Source: Burkholderiaceae bacterium
GTDB taxonomy: Bacteria > Pseudomonadota > Gammaproteobacteria > Burkholderiales > Burkholderiaceae_D
Assembly: GCA_031261905.1 (NCBI GenBank)
Contig: JAISIS010000173.1
Coordinates: forward strand, 1 to 5,776
Length of the DNA: 5,776 bases
Direction: 5' to 3'
The notes beneath the pieces are model-generated. The model had not been told where the DNA came from. It saw only the letters and a list, made by a program, of their open reading frames with translations, and made no database searches. Made by a program: the position numbers and the translations under genes. Shown here piece after piece: positions 1 through 4,968 of the stretch. Each line of letters begins with the position of its first letter. Within the stretch, counting starts at the first letter, position 1.

Positions 1-759
1 TGCGCCGAGTTTTCTTGCCGTGGCGATTTTACTGTCGGTGATTTCAAAAACCGTGACTTCCGCACCCATGACTTTGGCGTATTGCAGGGCCATGTGCCCC
101 AGCCCGCCCAGCCCGGCAATGCCGACTTTCTGGCCCTTCCGGATATTAAGCGCTTTCATGGGAGAGTAGGTGGTGACGCCAGCGCAAAGCAGCGGTGCGG
201 CCTGCTCAGGCGGGATGCCGTCGGGTATCTTCAGGGCAAAGCGCTGCGTGACGACAATGTTGGTGGAATATCCGCCAAATACGCCAGGCTGACCATAGGT
301 GAAGGTTGCGCCGGCAAGGCAATACTGTTCCTTGCCCGCCAGACAGAAAACGCATTTGCCGCAGGAATCAATCATGCAGCCGACCCCGGCAATATCGCCT
401 GCCCTGAATTTTGTGACGTTCTTGCCAACCTTGACGACGCGGCCCACAATTTCATGGCCGGGCACAATGGGATAGTTGACCTTGCCCCATTCGCCTCTTG
501 CCTTGTGGATGTCGGAGTGGCAGATGCCGGAGTAGAGGATTTCAATGAGGATATCGTCATCCCCGACAGGGCGGCGCTTGAATTCAAATGGTTCAAATAT
601 GCCGCCCGGCTTCATGACTGCATAGCCTTTTGCGGCGATGCCGTCCTGATGGTCCGCAGCGGGGCCGTTATGCGCCTGTGCCGTCCCGGCAAGGATCAGG
701 AAGGCAAAAAGGGGCAGAAAGAATCGCCGGAGGGTTTTCAGGAAATGCGATGTGGTCAT
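1..759 (-). CDS. Exported zinc-dependent alcohol dehydrogenase, cinnamyl-alcohol-dehydrogenase type (C-terminus outside window)
   Basis: The 253 visible residues are the N-terminal two thirds of a medium-chain dehydrogenase/reductase of the CAD/YahK type, which oxidises primary alcohols or reduces aldehydes with NAD(P)(H). Visible motifs are GICHSD (catalytic zinc Cys80), GHE (His102-Glu103), four structural-zinc cysteines at 133, 136, 139 and 147, Cys192 in LLCAGVTTY (third catalytic-zinc ligand) and the nucleotide-binding GLGGLG at 216-221. Residues 1-29 form a signal peptide: RRFFL at 11-15, a hydrophobic core, and a TAQA cleavage site before His30. Family members are normally cytosolic and about 350 residues long, so the catalytic part starts near residue 42 and the leader is an addition. 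RRxFL fits the core of a Tat signal, which would suit export of a folded cofactor enzyme, but the core is also hydrophobic enough for Sec. The start at 759 has AAGGAG 8 bases upstream and overlaps the stop of the Sel1 gene as ATGA. A second in-frame ATG lies at 780. Glu239 near the end of the second Rossmann strand hints at NAD over NADP, weakly. Family call is firm; substrate is unknown. Confidence 0.93.
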   Translation of the reverse strand, partial: MTTSHFLKTLRRFFLPLFAFLILAGTAQAHNGPAADHQDGIAAKGYAVMKPGGIFEPFEFKRRPVGDDDILIEILYSGICHSDIHKARGEWGKVNYPIVPGHEIVGRVVKVGKNVTKFRAGDIAGVGCMIDSCGKCVFCLAGKEQYCLAGATFTYGQPGVFGGYSTNIVVTQRFALKIPDGIPPEQAAPLLCAGVTTYSPMKALNIRKGQKVGIAGLGGLGHMALQYAKVMGAEVTVFEITDSKIATARKLGA

Positions 760-1925
760 GGCTGTTTCTCCTTCTTGCATGGTTGTTTCTCCTTCCCGGA
801 AAGGGCGGGAAGGTTGTCTTCAAGGCCGTAGGCGGGGGAAGCGAAGGGATTTGCCTGGTCGGCGGTGTTTGCCGCTTTCTGCGCTTTAGCCTGCCATTGG
901 GCTGCGGTTTCTTCATTGGCTTCCTGTCCCAGGAGGCCCTGGCGGTATATGAGGGCAATTTGCTTCATGGCGGGAGGATAGCCCTTTTCGGCACTGATGT
1001 TGTACCAGTGCCAGGCTGCTGCGGCGTCTTCTTCGGTTCCCAGACCATACTGGTACATGCCGGCAAGGTTAAAGGCTGCAACAGGGTTGCCCTGCAATGC
1101 GCCTGCTTTGTCCAGTTCAACCGCTTTCCTGAGGTTCTGCTCCGTGCCCCATCCTCTGAAGTAAAACCATGCAAGGTTCAAAAGGCTGCATGTGTCGTTC
1201 CGTTCCGCGCCATGTTCATACCACTTTATGGCGGTCGAAAAGTTGACGGGGACGCCATTGCCGTAGCGGTACATGTTGCCCAGGCTGCACATGGATGCGG
1301 CATCGCCTTCCGCTGCCGCATTCTGATACCAGATGCGTGCTCTCACGTCATCCTGCCCGACTCCAAGGCCGATGGCGTACAGGTTGCCGAGATTGTGCAT
1401 GGCGCGCACATCTCCATGCTCTGCCGCAGCGCTGTACCATTCGGCTGCAACGGTATGGTTTTGCTTCACGCCAAGCCCTTTGTCGTAAATGACGCCCAGG
1501 CTGTACATGGCGGCCGCGTCATGGCGACGGGCGGCTTCAACGTAATGATCGAGCGCCTTGCCGTAATCCTGCGGCAGGGCAAGGCCCAGGGCGTACATGT
1601 TGCCGAGGCGGTAATGGATTTCAGCGTATTGCCGCGCTTCCTGCGTTAGAAAGACGGGAAGCGCCAGGGCATATTCGCCGCGATGGTATTGTCTCAGGGC
1701 GTGAGCAATGGCGTCTCCAGGTTCTTGTGATTCGGGAGATGGCTCGGGAGGTGTTGCGGGAGTGGCGGGGGCGGAGGTGGTTTCGCCGGTCTCTTTCGCA
1801 GTATCACCGGCAACCGGCCCGATAGTGTCCGCCCGTGCGGGCGCCAGAAACAGGAGGGCGGCGTGAAACGCAAAAATGAGTAAAACCCGCAGAAAACGGA
1901 AGGAGGAGATCGGGCTGAATGGCAT
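756..1925 (-). CDS. Periplasmic Sel1-repeat (TPR-like) protein
   Basis: This encodes 389 residues. Residues 1-32 are a Sec signal peptide with cleavage after APARA; there is no lipobox cysteine, so a soluble periplasmic protein is expected. A Thr/Pro/Glu-rich linker (about 41-70) follows. From about residue 103 come some seven tandem Sel1 repeats of 36 residues, with recurring A-LGxxYxxGxG--D---A--WY--AAE-G signatures, ending near 355, then a polar tail. Sel1 repeats fold as an alpha-solenoid and act as protein-binding scaffolds; partner and function are not visible here. The start at 1925 is preferred over an ATG at 1976 because it puts the signal peptide at the N-terminus and has AGGGA 6 bases upstream. 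The stop TGA overlaps the ATG of the dehydrogenase gene, so the two are probably translationally coupled and may act in the same compartment. The C-terminal repeated EKQP comes from the 21-bp duplication, not from Sel1 structure. Confidence 0.9.
   Translation of the reverse strand: MPFSPISSFRFLRVLLIFAFHAALLFLAPARADTIGPVAGDTAKETGETTSAPATPATPPEPSPESQEPGDAIAHALRQYHRGEYALALPVFLTQEARQYAEIHYRLGNMYALGLALPQDYGKALDHYVEAARRHDAAAMYSLGVIYDKGLGVKQNHTVAAEWYSAAAEHGDVRAMHNLGNLYAIGLGVGQDDVRARIWYQNAAAEGDAASMCSLGNMYRYGNGVPVNFSTAIKWYEHGAERNDTCSLLNLAWFYFRGWGTEQNLRKAVELDKAGALQGNPVAAFNLAGMYQYGLGTEEDAAAAWHWYNISAEKGYPPAMKQIALIYRQGLLGQEANEETAAQWQAKAQKAANTADQANPFASPAYGLEDNLPALSGKEKQPCKKEKQP
757..798 (-). repeat. 21-bp tandem duplication carrying two RBS-ATG modules
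   Basis: Positions 757-777 and 778-798 are adjacent direct copies with 18 of 21 identical bases. On the minus strand each copy contains AAGGAG, an 8-base spacer and ATG. The two ATGs (780 and 759) are in the same frame, so the dehydrogenase could start at either; the longer form would add MQEGETA before the signal peptide. The same DNA encodes the repeated C-terminal EKQP of the Sel1 protein, in another frame. The unit length is a multiple of three, so neither frame is broken. Confidence 0.85.
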
Positions 1926-1958
1926 GTATTTTCCCTGAATATCCGTTGGATCCTGTGC

Positions 1959-1987
1959 ATGATACAACAAAGGCAAGGCTGAATAAA
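1959..1987 (-). promoter_or_regulatory. Candidate sigma70-type promoter for the Sel1-dehydrogenase pair
   Basis: On the minus strand, TATCAT (1964-1959, five of six consensus bases) is preceded 17 bases upstream by TTTATT (1987-1982, three of six). Transcription would start near 1952, giving a leader of about 27 bases before the ATG at 1925. It lies just beyond the candidate terminator of the upstream regulator gene, which is where an independent promoter would be expected. The -35 is weak. Confidence 0.4.
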
Positions 1988-1996
1988 TGCCTGTGT

Positions 1997-2029
1997 AAAC
2001 AACAAGGCGGACGGATTGGCTATCCCGCC
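1997..2029 (-). terminator. Candidate intrinsic terminator after the XRE regulator gene
   Basis: On the minus strand GGCGG-GAT pairs with ATC-CGT-CCGCC around a 5-base loop (hairpin 2029-2006, with a 3-base bulge), followed at once by TTGTTGTTT (2005-1997). It starts 24 bases past the regulator's stop codon. The bulge and interrupted T-tract make it a modest terminator, so some read-through into the Sel1 gene is possible. Confidence 0.45.
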
Positions 2030-2053
2030 CGCGTCAGTCCGGTGATGCGCTGT

Positions 2054-2446
2054 TTAATTTGCGGAAGGTGGGCTTTTGGCGGTTTTGCTCTTCTTGTTCG
2101 CCTTGCCGTTGACTTTGCGATACCTGGTTTCCGCCGCCTGCAGCACTTCTTCCTGCCAGTTTTCGGGAAGCTTGCTGAATACGGCAATCAGACGGGCCAG
2201 CCGGTCTTCGTTGGCAAGGAAGAAGGAAAGCGGCAGTGACAGCGCCTTTGCAATATGCCAGGCAACAATCAGGCTGGGACGGTGTACATTGTTTTCGTAC
2301 CGGTTTATACGGGTGGCGGCAATACTGCTGCTTAAACCAGCCAGGATACCCAGTTCCTGTTGCGAAAGCCCTTTGCGTTTGCGTATTTCTCTTAAACGGG
2401 TACCGAACGTTTTGGTTTGTGGATGCGTATTCTGGTATGTGGTCAT
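2054..2446 (-). CDS. XRE-family helix-turn-helix transcriptional regulator
   Basis: This encodes 130 residues. A Cro/C1-type HTH spans about residues 17-77, with RLREIRKRKGLSQQELG as the first helices, SSSIAATRINRYE as the turn and recognition helix with the family's RYE signature, and RPSLIVAWHIAKALSLP leading to SFFLA. The remainder is a short helix (about 81-107) and a Lys/Ser-rich tail. There is no ligand-binding or peptidase domain, so it is a small DNA-binding protein, probably dimeric, probably a repressor. The ATG at 2446 is the only methionine before the domain. No Shine-Dalgarno sequence is seen upstream, and the best promoter would start transcription almost on the ATG, so a leaderless message is possible. 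It is transcribed away from the envelope operon and lies upstream of the Sel1 gene on the same strand; its targets may be itself and either neighbour. Confidence 0.92.
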   Translation of the reverse strand: MTTYQNTHPQTKTFGTRLREIRKRKGLSQQELGILAGLSSSIAATRINRYENNVHRPSLIVAWHIAKALSLPLSFFLANEDRLARLIAVFSKLPENWQEEVLQAAETRYRKVNGKANKKSKTAKSPPSAN

Positions 2447-2451
2447 GTTAT

Positions 2452-2480
2452 TTAACAGGGTACATTGTTGATGCTGTCAA
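2452..2480 (-). promoter_or_regulatory. Candidate promoter of the XRE gene, possibly leaderless
   Basis: On the minus strand a perfect TTGACA (2480-2475) stands 17 bases from TGTTAA (2457-2452), or 19 bases from TTAAAT; the -10 is poor in either reading. Transcription would begin around 2445, on the ATG at 2446, matching the absence of a ribosome binding site. The -10 region is itself an inverted repeat (TGTTA-TT-TAACA, 2446-2457). Confidence 0.4.
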
Positions 2481-2487
2481 TCATGTA
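2461..2487. promoter_or_regulatory. Palindromic candidate operator for the XRE regulator
   Basis: TACATTGTTGA (2461-2471) and TCAATCATGTA (2477-2487) form an inverted repeat matching at 9 of 11 positions, with a 5-base centre. It covers the TTGACA -35 box of the regulator's promoter. Arm length and placement are typical of Cro/C1-type operators and would allow autorepression. A further CTGTCA...TGACAG pair (2474-2479 and 2497-2502) overlaps it. Binding is inferred from position and symmetry only. Confidence 0.45.
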
Positions 2488-2533
2488 AATGTAGACTGAC
2501 AGATTTTACTTGCTTTTGCAATTACGTATATCG

Positions 2534-2577
2534 TATAATTTTGTAAAATATGACGCACAACGTAATGCTGATATAAA
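2534..2577 (+). promoter_or_regulatory. Candidate rightward promoter region in the divergent intergenic segment
   Basis: Two -10 candidates occur. A perfect TATAAT lies at 2534-2539, with only a weak TTGCTT 18 bases upstream. TATAAA at 2572-2577 is preceded by TG and one base (extended -10) and by ATGACG 16 bases upstream. Either would produce a long leader (about 285-325 bases) running through the self-complementary segment 2595-2704 to the first ORF at 2871. In AT-rich DNA such boxes also arise by chance. Confidence 0.35.
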
Positions 2578-2594
2578 GTGTAATAAATTGTAAT

Positions 2595-2704
2595 CCGGTT
2601 TTTCAGGAAGGTTTTCCCTATAACAGGAGATGTTTCTGAACGGTTTGTGCTGTCCACTCAGGGGGGAGGGAGCCGTGTCATTCGGCTCCTTCCCGGACAG
2701 CCGT
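2595..2704 (+). other. Self-complementary segment, possible structured leader RNA
   Basis: Two adjacent foldable elements are visible. In the first, TTCAGGAA (2602-2609) pairs with TTTCTGAA (2633-2640). In the second, GGGAGGGAGCCG (2664-2675) pairs with CGGCTCCTTCCC (2683-2694) over 12 bp with one G-U and a 7-base loop, closed below by CTGTCC (2650-2655) with GGACAG (2695-2700). ACGG at 2640-2643 could join either stem: its CGG pairs with CCG at 2595-2597, or the whole tetramer with CCGT at 2701-2704. No T-tract follows on either strand, so it is not a plain terminator. It matches no riboswitch family I recognise. No convincing gene lies in 2503-2870. Confidence 0.4.
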
Positions 2705-2792
2705 AAAAATTTCATATTGCATGTTTCTTGTTGTATTTCTGCAAAAATACTGCTCCGCTGTAAAAATATGAGCTTCCGGCAGGGCATCTTGC

Positions 2793-2821
2793 CTGAATGT
2801 CTGTTTCCGTCCGTTTATAAT
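2793..2821 (+). promoter_or_regulatory. Candidate proximal promoter of the envelope operon
   Basis: A perfect TATAAT at 2816-2821 has CTGAAT (three of six) 17 bases upstream at 2793-2798. Transcription would start near 2828, about 43 bases before the ATG of the small ORF, with the GC hairpin 2845-2859 inside the short leader. It is the best-placed promoter for the genes to the right. Confidence 0.42.
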
Positions 2822-2844
2822 TCAGCCTGATTTCACGAAAAATA

Positions 2845-2859
2845 CCCGCCGGTGGCGGG
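2845..2859 (-). terminator. Compact GC hairpin followed by T-tract on the minus strand
   Basis: CCCGCC and GGCGGG pair perfectly around a 3-base loop. Read on the minus strand it is followed by TATTTTTC, the form of an intrinsic terminator for leftward transcripts, although no leftward gene is recognised to its right. Read on the plus strand it has no T-tract and ends 11 bases before the ATG at 2871, where it could instead affect ribosome access. Confidence 0.4.
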
Positions 2860-2870
2860 CAGAAAAAAGT

Positions 2871-3035
2871 ATGACTGATCAGGATAATAATAAAGCGTTG
2901 CCGGAACAGAAAGCGTTGATTGACGATAGCGCGCTGGATGCGACAAGTGAGTCGGAAGGCGGTTTCCCCTGCGGAGAGTTTCTGTGGGATGAGGAGGAGG
3001 ATGCCCCGCCTGCAATCATATTGAAAATCCGTTAG
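2871..3035 (+). CDS. Small acidic protein of unknown function (54 residues)
   Basis: ATG at 2871 opens a 54-codon reading frame ending in TAG at 3033-3035. The product is strongly acidic, with DEEED near residues 40-44 and a single cysteine in GGFPCGEF, and ends in IILKIR. There is no signal peptide or membrane segment. Codons resemble those of the downstream genes (GCG for Ala, CTG/TTG for Leu). No clear Shine-Dalgarno sequence precedes the start. The stop is only 9 bases before the TTG start of the lipoprotein gene and in the same frame, so the ORF may work mainly by delivering ribosomes to that weak start. I recognise no family; it may be a real small protein or a translated leader. Confidence 0.5.
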   Translation: MTDQDNNKALPEQKALIDDSALDATSESEGGFPCGEFLWDEEEDAPPAIILKIR

Positions 3036-3044
3036 GCATTTCAG

Positions 3045-4628
3045 TTGAGAGTTATTTTCCTTTTAGTAACGGCGCTCCTGCTGGCCGGATGTGCCTCTCG
3101 TGTGCCGACCGGTGATATACGCGATTCCATTTCGGCGGGGAATGTGGATGTCTTGCGCGAGAAGATGCAGGAGTCGCGCGAGTCTTTCGATGATTTTGTC
3201 ACTACGCTGAATCTTGCCCGCCTTCTGCAACTGGAAGGCAACTGGAAAGACTCTATCATGCGCTATGACGATGCGCTTGCCATACTGGAGGCGTATGAGG
3301 CGCGCGCGCAGATCAATGTGCGGGAACTTGTGGCGGATACCGGCACCATCCTGCTTGCGCGGGGCGCAAAGCCTTATTACGGCACAGGGTATGAGCGCTC
3401 GCTGCTCCACACCTTTAACGCGATCAATTATGTGATGCTGGGCGATTTCTCCGGCGCGGCGGTTGAAATGCGCAAAATGGAAAAGCGCCAGGAATACTGG
3501 TTGCAGGAGTCCGATGCGCGTATTGAGGAAAATCTGAAGGAAGGCCAGAGGGATGCGAATGATTTGCCCATCGGGTACAGTATGCGCGATGTGCTGCAAA
3601 GTGATGCGGTGCGAAATCTGATGAATAATTATCAGGACGCGTTTTCATATGCGCTTTCCGCGATTGTGCTGCGTATAGCGGGGGATGTGCAGGCGGCTGA
3701 CGTCAGTATGCGGCGCGCCATCGTGCTGGATAATCAGGCTGACGCGCTTTTCCGCCGTGCGTGGACGCGGCCACGTTTCCCGCAGGGCGCGGCAGGAAAA
3801 CCGGAATCGCTGAAAACGGCCAGGAAAAAGGCAAAGTCAGGGAAGGGGGTTAAAGAGGAGGAGTTCTTTGTCCCGCCTCTGGAACCGCTCCGGCTGAAAT
3901 CTGTTGGCGCGAACGGAGCGGGACAGGTGGCGCAGGCGGGAAGGACGCAGGAGGTGACGGTGATTGCTTTCTCCGGGCTGGCGCCCGCCCTGAAGGTGGA
4001 GCATGTGAGGACAAGTGTTCCCCGAATCGGATATATTCTTCTGGATTTGCCTGCATATACGCGCGCCATGCCCGGCCTGACGCCGTATGGCGAGGCTTCT
4101 TCCGGCGCGCCGCTGGTGTTTTATCCGCTGTTGCATACGGACAGGCTGGCTTACCGCACATTGCAGGATGAGGTGGGCTTTGAGCTGGGATCGGCCATCA
4201 GCCGGGCGGCTGTACGCGCCGGGATTGCCGCTTCGGTTTATGCGGGAACACGCTCGTCAGGCAATGGGCCTGATGCGCATGACAGGCGCGACAGGAATGA
4301 CAGGCGCGACAGGAACGGCAGGCGGGGCGGAGACCGCCATCGCGGCGGCGGCTATGATCAGGATGATTATGCTGAAGCGGCCAGTCTGATTACGATGATG
4401 TTGCTGGACTGGTGGACGTATTCAATGTCCACGTCTGTGCGAAACTGGGAAACGTTGCCGAATGTGGGTTATATTGCCATGACGACAGTGCCTCACGGCA
4501 GCGTGATTACGGTGGGAGAGGGCGGCGGCCGGCAGAGCCTTCCCTTGCCGAACGATAGCCGGGGCGTTATTATTATGCTCACGGTTTTCTCCAATGCCCG
4601 TATGAGAATGGATTATGTTACGTATTAG
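3045..4628 (+). CDS. COG3014-type outer-membrane lipoprotein
   Basis: This encodes 527 residues. Residues 1-15 are a short lipoprotein signal with lipobox LAGC, giving mature Cys16. Ala17 at +2 suggests sorting to the outer membrane. Residues about 54-83, 118-150 and 190-235 are helical and TPR-like (including YERSLLHTFNAINYVMLGDF and the following A-VEMRKME), then a Lys-rich stretch (about 256-270), a beta-rich C-terminal half, a low-complexity Arg/Asp/Gly run (413-436), and NWETLPNVGYIAMTTVPHGS near the end. This fits the uncharacterised COG3014 lipoproteins, found next to YcfL and LpoB genes in several Proteobacteria. The start must be TTG at 3045: an in-frame TAG lies 12 bases upstream and no ATG or GTG precedes the signal. 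AGG 8 bases upstream is a weak ribosome binding site, so coupling to the upstream ORF is likely. The 3' end overlaps the next gene by 14 bases. The molecular role of the family is not established. Confidence 0.85.
   Translation: MRVIFLLVTALLLAGCASRVPTGDIRDSISAGNVDVLREKMQESRESFDDFVTTLNLARLLQLEGNWKDSIMRYDDALAILEAYEARAQINVRELVADTGTILLARGAKPYYGTGYERSLLHTFNAINYVMLGDFSGAAVEMRKMEKRQEYWLQESDARIEENLKEGQRDANDLPIGYSMRDVLQSDAVRNLMNNYQDAFSYALSAIVLRIAGDVQAADVSMRRAIVLDNQADALFRRAWTRPRFPQGAAGKPESLKTARKKAKSGKGVKEEEFFVPPLEPLRLKSVGANGAGQVAQAGRTQEVTVIAFSGLAPALKVEHVRTSVPRIGYILLDLPAYTRAMPGLTPYGEASSGAPLVFYPLLHTDRLAYRTLQDEVGFELGSAISRAAVRAGIAASVYAGTRSSGNGPDAHDRRDRNDRRDRNGRRGGDRHRGGGYDQDDYAEAASLITMMLLDWWTYSMSTSVRNWETLPNVGYIAMTTVPHGSVITVGEGGGRQSLPLPNDSRGVIIMLTVFSNARMRMDYVTY
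4281..4334 (+). repeat. Nine-base tandem repeats encoding Asp-Arg-Arg / Asp-Arg-Asn
   Basis: An 18-base unit, GACAGGCGCGACAGGAAT, occurs at 4281-4298 and again at 4299-4316 with one change; a degenerate third copy runs to 4334. The underlying period is nine bases (GACAGGNNN). In frame it encodes DRRDRNDRRDRN followed by GRRGGD in the lipoprotein. The period is a multiple of three, so copy-number change would keep the frame. Confidence 0.85.
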
Positions 4629-4965
4629 GGTGCTTCTCTGTTTGTTTTGCCTGGCCTTTCTGGCTTCCTGTGGCCGTTCCACGCACGAGTATCTGGACAA
4701 TAAGGACGTTAAAATCCAGTCTGTCCAGAAAAAGGAGGATGGCGATTTTCTGGTGGTGGATGCCGTGCTGGTCAATGATGATGAGGATGACATTCAGCAC
4801 AGTGTGTACCGGATGCAGTGGTTTGACGGCGACGGCAGGCTGCTGGAGCAATCTTCCTGGCGGCCTGTGATTGTAAAGGGCAAGGCGCCTGTTCATATCC
4901 GGGAGCGCTCCACGGTGCCGGGTGCAAAGGAATGCACCCTGCTGATTTCCAATGATGCGAGCTAG
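4615..4965 (+). CDS. ycfL: YcfL-family (DUF1425) outer-membrane lipoprotein
   Basis: This encodes 116 residues. The signal (1-18) ends in lipobox LASC with mature Cys19; Gly20 at +2 is compatible with outer-membrane sorting. The rest is a small beta-rich domain: DFLVVDAVLVNDDEDD, then VYRMQWFDGDGRLLE and a final part ending in LLISNDAS. The pattern of conserved N-D/N and Y-W-D-GR-L positions is that of YcfL, which in E. coli lies directly before lpoB, the same order as here. The ATG sits inside the upstream lipoprotein gene (14-base overlap, +1 frame), with GAGAATGGA just before it, so re-initiation after that gene is likely. The protein's biochemical function is not known in the family. Family identity rests on the fold pattern, length and neighbour. 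Confidence 0.8.
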   Translation: MLRIRVLLCLFCLAFLASCGRSTHEYLDNKDVKIQSVQKKEDGDFLVVDAVLVNDDEDDIQHSVYRMQWFDGDGRLLEQSSWRPVIVKGKAPVHIRERSTVPGAKECTLLISNDAS

Positions 4966-4968
4966 ATT

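Noticed and set aside
82..831. Plus-strand reading frame opposite the dehydrogenase
   Set aside because: The minus strand carries all zinc and nucleotide-binding motifs of the dehydrogenase; the plus-strand product has none and crosses the gene junction.
630..1649. Long plus-strand reading frame opposite the Sel1 gene
   Set aside because: It is the antisense shadow of a repeat gene; the minus-strand frame has a signal peptide and clear Sel1 repeats, while this frame resembles no family.
1874..1976. Earlier ATG at 1976 for the Sel1 protein
   Set aside because: It would put 17 polar residues before the signal peptide and would place the start inside the candidate promoter; the ATG at 1925 has a ribosome binding site and an N-terminal signal.
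2664..2694. Intrinsic terminator reading of the 12-bp hairpin
   Set aside because: No T-tract follows on either strand; the plus side continues with CCGTAAAAATTTC after the closing stem.
2506..2787. Minus-strand 93-codon ORF in the intergenic region
   Set aside because: It has no ribosome binding site or domain and spans promoter-like and hairpin sequences.
2630..2830. Plus-strand 66-codon ORF in the intergenic region
   Set aside because: AGGAG directly abuts its ATG with no spacer, the frame runs through the 12-bp hairpin, and the composition is that of intergenic DNA.
4281..4334. Possible CRISPR-like or mobile-element repeat
   Set aside because: The units are contiguous without spacers, in frame and coding for DRR/DRN, so it is a coding microsatellite.
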